From Melieria omissa (Eukaryota; Arthropoda; Insecta; Diptera; Ulidiidae): 64,000 bases of DNA. Numbering within the stretch: the first letter of the stretch is position 1; each line of letters opens with the position of its first letter. Of the stretch, positions 52,489-61,400 are shown piece by piece. The notes under the pieces were generated by a model that saw only the letters and a program-made list of their open reading frames with translations, was not told the DNA's origin and ran no database searches. Where the stretch lies: contig OZ020269.1 of NCBI GenBank assembly GCA_963971225.1, forward strand, positions 10,298,201 to 10,362,200. The letters are read 5' to 3'. Made by a program: the position numbers and the translations under genes.

Positions 52489-55400
52489 GTTTGCGCGTGT
52501 GCTGCTTCATCTGGGGGAAAAATGCTTTACTGCTTAAGCTTCATCATCATCATAATCATCATCATCGATTTCAACGCCTTCAATGGCCGCAACAGCTTCG
52601 GCAGCTGTGTGGTCTTCATCATCCTTTTCTTGCTGTCTGCTTTCATTTTCTATGGATTTGTTTCTCCACTTTACTTTGCTTGTTCTTCTTGTTAATGTTG
52701 TTATTGTTATTGCTGTTCTTGTTGTTGTTGTTGCTTGTCAAAGTCTTATAAAATATTCAAAGGGATGGTGTAAGTTTGCTGTTATTAGCGCAGTCACGTT
52801 TCCTGTGTATTTTCAGTTTCGATTCGAAACTTTGCTCTGTTTTTTTTCTCATTCCATTTGTATTTCCTCCTTCCTTTTCGTGTTTATCATTTGTTTCAGT
52901 TTTTACTACGGTTTGTTGTTGTTGATGATGTTGATTTGGATCTGTTTTCTGCATTAAACATTTTTTTAAACATGTTGTTTACATATTTATGCGAGTTCGT
53001 GCTGTTGCTTGTGTGCTGTTGTTTGTGTGTATGTTTGTGCGTGTGTTGTGATTTCATGACTTTTATTGATTTTCGTCTATTTTGTTTTTATGCCGGTCTA
53101 TAAGTCAAACACAATTGACCTACATTTTTATGTGTGGCGCACATTTTGACGTGAATCAGTTTTATTTATTACAAACGCAACTGTTCGGCGTTGATGACAG
53201 CGACGTTGATGTCGATGATGTTGACGAGGGCAGCCAAAGAGCTGGTTATGGCTATAATAATTGTGCCTTTATGTGCTGGACAAATTTCATGTGTATTGAA
53301 GGATTTCCCGTTGACATATTTACGTTCGGTTGTCGGAAGCATTTTGTTTGATGTGCAACACATGCACTGATTTTTTTATAGGTAATAATATATTCTGTGG
53401 ATTTCGAGAATTATTTACAACATGTTTTATTTAAAGGATTATTAGGTGTTTTTAGTTCAGGACCATGAGACACATTGGAATTAAAATGATTCTATTTTAT
53501 TAAAACTGCTCTTAGTTTGCCTTGCCGTAGCGATATTAGGAAGGATTGATCCCGATTTGGTCCAAGCTTCTTTATTTTGTCCAACTAACATGTTTTTTTA
53601 AACTGCTTCTAACATATCATTGGATGAAGTAGTAAGAAAATAATAAAAAATAGTAAATTAGTAAGTTAGTTAGGTTATTACCAATTTAGTGAAACAATCC
53701 AGAATCTTACTGACAACTATTTACAATTAGTTTGAAAAAATAAAATAAATTAAAATAGAAAAATAAAAAAAAATAAATTAAAATAAAATAAAACAAAAAA
53801 AAATTAAAATAAACTATATTTAAATAATATAAAATTATATAAAATAAAATAAAATAAAATAAAATAAAATAAAATAAAATAAAATAAAATAAAATAAAAT
53901 AAAATAAAACAAAATAAAGTAAAATAAAATAAAACAAAAAAATAAAATAAAATAAAATAAAATAAAATAAAATAAAATAAAATTAAATAAAATTAAATAA
54001 AATAAAATACAACAAAATAAAATAAAATGAAATAAAATAAAATACAATAAAATAAAATAAAATAAAATAAAATAAAATAAAATAAAATAAAATAAAATAA
54101 AATAAAATAAAATAAAATAAAATAAAATAAAATAAAATAAAATAAAATAAAATAAAGTGAAATAAAATAAAATAAAATAAAATAAAATAAAATAAAATAA
54201 AATAAAATAAAATAAAATAAAAGAAAATAAAATAAAATAAAACAAAATAAAATAAAATAAAATAAAATAAAATAAAATAAAATAAAATAAAATAAAATAA
54301 AATAAAATAAAATAAAATAAAATAAAATAAAATAAAATAAAATAAAATAAATAAAATAAATAAAATAAATAAAATAAATAAAATAAATAAAATAAATAAA
54401 ATAAATAAAATAAATAAAATAAATAAAATAAATAAAATAAATAAAATAAACAAAATAAATAAAATAAATAAAATAAAATTAAATATAATAAAAAAATAAA
54501 ATAGTAATAAAATAATAAAATAAAATAAAATCAAAAAATAAATAAAATAAATACAAATATATTTAAATAATAAAAAATAAAATAAAATAAAATAAAATAA
54601 AATAAAATAAAATAAAATAAATTAAAATAAAATAAAATAAAATAAAATAAAAAAAATGAAATGAAATGAAATGAAATAAAATAAAATAAAAAAAAAATAA
54701 AATAAAAAAAATAATAAAATATTTGGAAGGCTTTGTACTTTAAGGGGCCCGAACACTGCGATGTTTCATATGTTTTTTATTTTATTTATTAAAAAAAAAC
54801 GGGCGTTCCGATTTACATGAAACTTTACACATATGTTAATAAATGTTTAGATTATCGAAAACAATTTTTTTTTTTTTTGGCGGCCATGTTTGTATTCTGT
54901 AGCTGATCCAAAATGTCGTCTTTTTAAAATGACCCTTGTCGCGTTGACAGCAAATCAGCATAACGGAGCCTCCTAGAGCAAAAAACAAAAAAGATTCTTG
55001 AAATATACATTACTGGCTACTGTTTGACGTAGGGGATTTTAAAAATATTGATTAGAAAAAAAATGGCGGCTGTTTGAAGAAAAAGTTTTTTTTTTCGCGT
55101 AAAATTTTGCACTAAATTATTTATAAAAAAAAAAGTTTGGCATATATCGAAAAACGGCTACGTCGAGCAGAAGCGACACTATTCCCGAATAGAATGCAAT
55201 TTGAATCAGGTCGATCGGATAAAAACTTTTTCAGTTATGCTGTCAACGCGGTCAAAAAACATGGTTTCGAGATAATCGCGTTTTAAGTTTTGAAAGGGGC
55301 AAATCGAATTAAAAAAGGTAGTAAAAAAGGTAATCTAAACATTTATTAACATATGTGTAAAGTTTCATGTAAATCGGAACGTCCGTTTTTTTTTAATAAA

Positions 55401-58400
55401 TAAAATAAAAAACATATGAAAAATCGCAGTTTACAGTGTTCGGGCCCCTTAAATTGCAAGTCAAAAGAAAGTAAAATTCGAAAAGGAAAGCGAACATTTC
55501 TGAGCAAAATCAACTCACTTGCCACTTTCTTCCCCAGAACGATTAAGCTTTTTTATGTTTTTTTTGTGTTGGAGCAGCCTAGCAAGCAAGTAGTCAAGAT
55601 AGTCGCTTTTGCGCACATCAGGGCCTAATGTCTCAAACTTGATGAGCATACACAAAGATGGTTTGGGGATTGTTGTACAGTACACCCCTATGCTTTCCTT
55701 TTTCATATGTTTTGTCTAACCAACTGCCTGGTGTCCTTCCTGCATAGATACAGAAGAAACTGTAAGCGTTGATCAGAAATGGCGTGTACCATAAGTTTCG
55801 TCCATCTGCAGCCTCTATGGTTCAAGGAGAAGCAGAAAAATGAGACAACATTTTAATTTAACTTTTTACTTTATTAATTCAGTTATATTTTTTTAATCAG
55901 TTTAGCCACAGAAATGAAGAAATATTCGGTGTAAAAGTTATGCATAACCAATTAATAAAATTAAAAAACAATATTATTATGGAAGCTTAAATTCATAAAT
56001 TTCAAAATTTCGCGTTCCCAAGTAAATACATGTAGCGAAAGGGTTAAAGTCTGGATAAGTCTGGCTAATGAGTCTCATGCTCAATTACTCACAAATGTTG
56101 TGCGTTCAGGCATCCAAGTCAGCGTCAGACTATTATATCTTACAACCATGATTGAGTTAAGTAGAATGAATCCAGTCATTCCGTGCAGTAGTATGTACAT
56201 AGATTTCTTCTTACACTCACATCAGCAAACAATCTTTTATCGAGAGACAATTGTGTCTGTTTTGAAATTAAAGACGTTCGTCCATCTTTCTTGGTACAAC
56301 TCTTGCGACAGTGTCCACTGTTGTACTTTAGTAGACTTGAAGATTTTTACTTATTTAATTTACTAATGTATGTACATAGTTATTAGTTTTCTAAATTAAC
56401 ACTAAATACATACACATACAATATTACCTTTTAAAACGACTTTAACTTTCAGCATTAAGCGAACCGATTTCGCTCGAAATTTGTGTTGCTAGTCAACTTT
56501 GATGTGTCCTTAATTGGTTTTTTTCTATTTCCAGGTAACCATTGCGACTGACTTGGGTAAAGTAGTGACGCGTCTGCAGCTGGAACGCTCCGAGGTGGCG
56601 TTTTACATATTCACCAACGGTAGCAAAGAGCGGTGAGTCGACTCCTTATGTGCGCACTGACACAGACTCAACAGTATTGATGGTTTAATGCCATTTAAAT
56701 TTGAACTCTACGCATTCAATCACATATCTTTGTATCATCTAATACACACACACACACACTCTGATGTGAACTCTGACTCCCACACACACACGCACACACA
56801 TTCGCACTCGCAATCAGCCGCTTATCTAATGAGCTCTTCGTTCCGTTCGAATGCGTTTCAGTTCGAATTTAACACAACGTTTCGCTGTCACCGATCACGC
56901 ATTAAACAACATGACCACCTGGAGTGAGGTCAGCGTGCCCACACTGCCCGACGACGACGAGGAATTTGAGGTCATGCTAAACCGCACCGAATTTCAGAGT
57001 CGTCTGAATGAGTTTAGGTAAATTGGTGTCAATTTGTGTGCTTTGAATTTGCCGATTGGATGTTTTTATTAACATGCAAATTGGAAAAATCTGGGAACAG
57101 GGATCGCATACGCACCGAACCGGAGGATAGTTCGATTACGGATGTGATGAGTTGGTACACGGCCATCAATCGGGCGCTGCTGCATCATCTCTCCGAGCAG
57201 ATCAAGGAGACGGACAATAGCGGCGTATGGCGGTGAGACGTCGGTGCTGTTGTTGATGTCTTTCACATCACTTAAAGTGCTGTTTGAATTTTTTGCAGCT
57301 ACCTGATTGGCTTCAAAAATCTGCTAAAGAGCATCGAGTGCCAGAACATTGCTGCCTCGCTGGGCATCAAGTACTATGGACGCGGCGTCCTGGGCCAGGA
57401 CAATTTTGTGTCGTACATACGCTACGAGTTTCTGGCGCGCGAGCTCATCAACTCGACACTGAACTATGTGCCCAGTCTGCGGCCAATGTACATGACCATC
57501 ACCGGACTGGACAAGTACAAGAAAATGAAGGCCATGTGAGTGTTGTGGGTCGGAAATTCTACTCAGGTGAAATTAGTTGCGTTCTAAATGTGTTCTGTGT
57601 ACGATTCTAGGAATTTGAATGTATTGAAGAACATTAGAAACAATTCCGATGAACGTAATGCCATACAGTATTACGATGCCATGCACAATTTCACCGACGA
57701 TCTGCGCATTTTGCAGAAGGCGCTGCGCTTCAAAATCAAGTAAATTGTGAATGTGTATTCTTGCTAATTCGAGCGCGTCTCAGCGTATTCGTTGTGGTTT
57801 CTGCTTACAGAGAATATGTGGATAGAACGCTGTCGGAGGCAGCCAACAAGGAGGCGGTGGGCATTGCCATACTGGTGGTTGTGCTCTGCGTTTCGCCAAT
57901 TATAATAATTTTAGTAAAAAATGCCGCGGCCACCATTCAGGTTAGTGTTGGCTGGAAAATATGCAATTTTATGAGTTAAAGTCATTTTGATTTGAACAGA
58001 ATTTGACATCTACTGTTGCCAACAGTGTGACAGCAAATTTGCATTAAAGGAATCAGTTGATTTTTTGTATGCGTTTTAAGTTGAGAAACAAGATTTTTAC
58101 ATCTTTATCATCACAGAAATTAGCTACAGAATCAAGGAAATCGTTTTAGTTAGTATTTTAGTTAAATTAAAAAATATATATTTTTATGTTTTAGAAGTAA
58201 TATTTTCTTTAAATAACGAATTTAGACTGTGTTTTAATGTTTTGGTTTATTTAAAGTCATGATTTCGTAGAGAAAATTTCCATGTTTTCGAATTCCTACA
58301 GACGCACATAACTACTAATCGAAGTAGATTTGACCTGCCCAATCGTTGGGTGATTCTGCGGCCTTCAATAGGCAGCCATCAAGTTTTCCATACACTTTGG

Positions 58401-61400
58401 ATCTCTTTTAGCCGATGCAAGCAAAGCAAAGAATGGCTGACAGCTTGAGTTCCAGTAACTCATCTTCCATTAGATGATCTCTGAAGATGCGCCTAGAACG
58501 TCTAAAAGTTGGGTTATTTCGTTTTTTTTTATTATTTAAAATATTGATACTCAAATGGCTTAGAATTTTTGAACTTCATTAGGATTGCAGCTTTTCCTTT
58601 TTTTAATAACTTTCGAACCAATAAAGTTAGAGTAATGAAATTTTGACACGTGATCAAGGAGATTTTGGGCTTTAACAGACATACTTTTCAATAAAATTCT
58701 ATATAAAGGATTAACATTTTCAAAGGACCTTTTTCATATCCTTTTTCTACAAATAGATAAAAAATCAATTTTATTTAATTATGTATTTTTTTTTAATTTT
58801 TCAAAATTTTGCTTCGTTTTAAAAAGACAAAGGATGTACAAATGAAAAACAGAGTACGCAATGTTTAGTCTCTGGTTTACTCACATATGTATCTTTCTCG
58901 GTGTGAAAAATGCTGTCGCACGGTGTAACCTGAAAAGTTTTTTGCGAATTAAAATCACTGTTTTTGCATAGAACACTGGAAATGTTATTAAATGCAAAAA
59001 AGTCGAAAAGAATTTTTGAAATCTTAAAATATTTGTAGTCGCATAGAAAGTCAGAAATCCGAAAGGTTTTTTTAAACATGTTTTCTTTGAAAATCAGCTC
59101 CGCTTAGACGCACAGAAAATAGTGAATGCTATTGAATTCCCACAGATGCTGAAATGAAAAATTTTTGTTTCGATGTTGAAAGTAAAAAATGCCTTCAAAG
59201 TTTGGGGCCCTGCAAACAAAATGTTTCTTGAGAATGTCAGATTGCAAATGGTAAAATTTGAACCATTCGAATTCCTACAGTTGCATACAAAGCCAGATAT
59301 GTTTTCCTCAACGCTGCAGTTGCAATTGCAGAGAAATATAAGAAATGTTTTCTTCGCATTTAGATTCCATGATGCTGTTTAGATAATTAGAAAAGCTTCA
59401 GACGAATTTTGAAATACTGTAGTCGTATAGAAAATCAGAAATATCTTCATTGAAAAACCGAGTTGATTTTTTTGTAATTCGAACTCTGCAGTCTCCTTGA
59501 AAACCAAGAGTCGTTTCTTTGAAAATGAGATCCTTATGGGTTAATAGAAAATTTCCAATGCTTTTCATTAATTCCCAAACAACATTTTCTTTGAAGTTCA
59601 AAGACTGCAGTCGCAGATAAATTCAAACACATTTTGGGTTTAGATCTTTGCAGACGCATTAAAAATTTAAAATGTTTTCTATGAAATGCAAGAATGGAAA
59701 TACTCGTTCTTTCTTATCCTTACAGCCGCTTCTTCAAAGTTTAAACGCTGCAATTTCATAGAAAATCAGAAATGTTTTCTTTGAATTCAGTTCCTTAGAA
59801 GCTGTTGACGAAATTATAAAAGCTTCAGACGAATTTTGAAATACTGTAGTCGTTGGTAGTCGTATAGAAAATTAGAAATGTCTTCTCTGAAAATCCGAAT
59901 TGATTTTTGTCGTAGTTCGAACCCTGCAGTCGCTCTGAAAAACTAATTTGTTCTTTGAAAATCAGATCCTTATAGGCGAAAAGAAAATTGCCAAACAACG
60001 GTTTCTTTGAAGTCAGATATGTTTTCTTCAACGCTGCAATTACAGGGAAAATCAGAAATGTTTTCTTCGAATTTAGATTCCTTGAAGCTGTTGAGAAAAT
60101 TAGAAAAGCTTCAGACGAATTTTGAAACACTGCAGTGACAGAGAAAGTCAAGCATTTTGAGTTTAGATCTTTGCAGACGTATTTCAAATTAGAAATGTTT
60201 TCTACGAAATGCAAGAATGGAAATACTTCTTCAAAGTTGAAATGCTGCAAATGTATAGAAAGTTAGAAAATTGTTCTTTGAATTCAGTTCCTTTGAAGCT
60301 GTTGAAGATGCTTCAGTTGAATGAGGAAATGCTGAAGTTGGATAGAAAAACAATAACACTGTGCGACAATTTTAGGGTCATGGAATCTAACCCGGAACCG
60401 ACCAAGACTAATCGATAGTACTCTTATAGAGTAACAAAACCCTAGCTTGGTTTTGCAAAGTTAGTTGCCTTTTACAAGTTACAGCCGTGTAAAGTTTTTG
60501 TGTATTAGGGTTTTTTCAACCAGTTTTTTCCTTATAAGTCTTAAGATATTCAAAATTTTGAATAGCTGTCTTCAGCAAACTTGCTGCTAATTCTTAGATG
60601 AACAAATTCTCTGAACACTATGTAACAAAATTATTACACCTTATCGAAATTTTGGGGGTCAATGTTAAAAAAATCGACTTTTTTTGATTGTAATAGAAAA
60701 AAAACGTGTTTTTTATTCTATTAATATTAATGCAAAATCGCATTTGTGTTGCCAAAAATAAAAAAAAATATGCTTTACCCTCTGACTTCACAAAGAGATG
60801 TTTTTTTGCAAAATAAAGTGAAAAAATGTTCAAGTCTAAATTTGAAATTTTATTGTACACATATTTTAGTCTATTTAAAAAGTTTTGTGGTGTCTTTTAT
60901 ACCTGGAGTTGTTAATGGTCCAGATATACGGAAATGAATGAAAACAGAGACATTTGATCTGGTGTCAGTTGGTTATGAATTGAAAGCATGGCAATCGATA
61001 AAAAAGTTATTAATGGATTTTTGGGCAAATATAGTTCTGAAATTAGCAGCAAGTTTGCTGAAGACAGCTATTCAAAATTTTGAATATCTTAAGACTTATA
61101 AGGAAAAAACTAGTTGAAAAAACCCTAATACACACAAACTTTACACGGCTGTAACTTGTAAAAGGCAACTAACTTTGCAAAACCCAGCTAGAGTTTTGTT
61201 ACTCTATAAGAGTACTATCGATTAGTCTTGGTCGGTTCCGGGTTAGAAAAAGCTGTCGCACAGTGTAATGCTTTCTTTAAAGTACGAAACACTGCGATTT
61301 CTGTTAATATTTTCAATAGCAGTCGAACAGAATATCAAATACGCTTTCTTCAAAGTTCGAAACCCTACAATTTCTACATAGATTTTTAATATCAATTGCG

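Larger units (their letters stand above)
50756..56534 (+). other. 5.8-kb cyclase intron
   Basis: It contains TACA and TCA microsatellites (52456-52566), the large AAAAT satellite, the TTAA foldback MITE and a partial CCCTTTCGCTA-element copy. No coding exon was recognised. Confidence 0.65.

Noticed and set aside
53707..54534. Minus-strand frames of FYFIL and FILFI repeats, up to 183 codons
   Set aside because: These are translations of the AAAAT satellite, which lacks stops in that phase. The same applies near 49540-49734 and 62623-62817.
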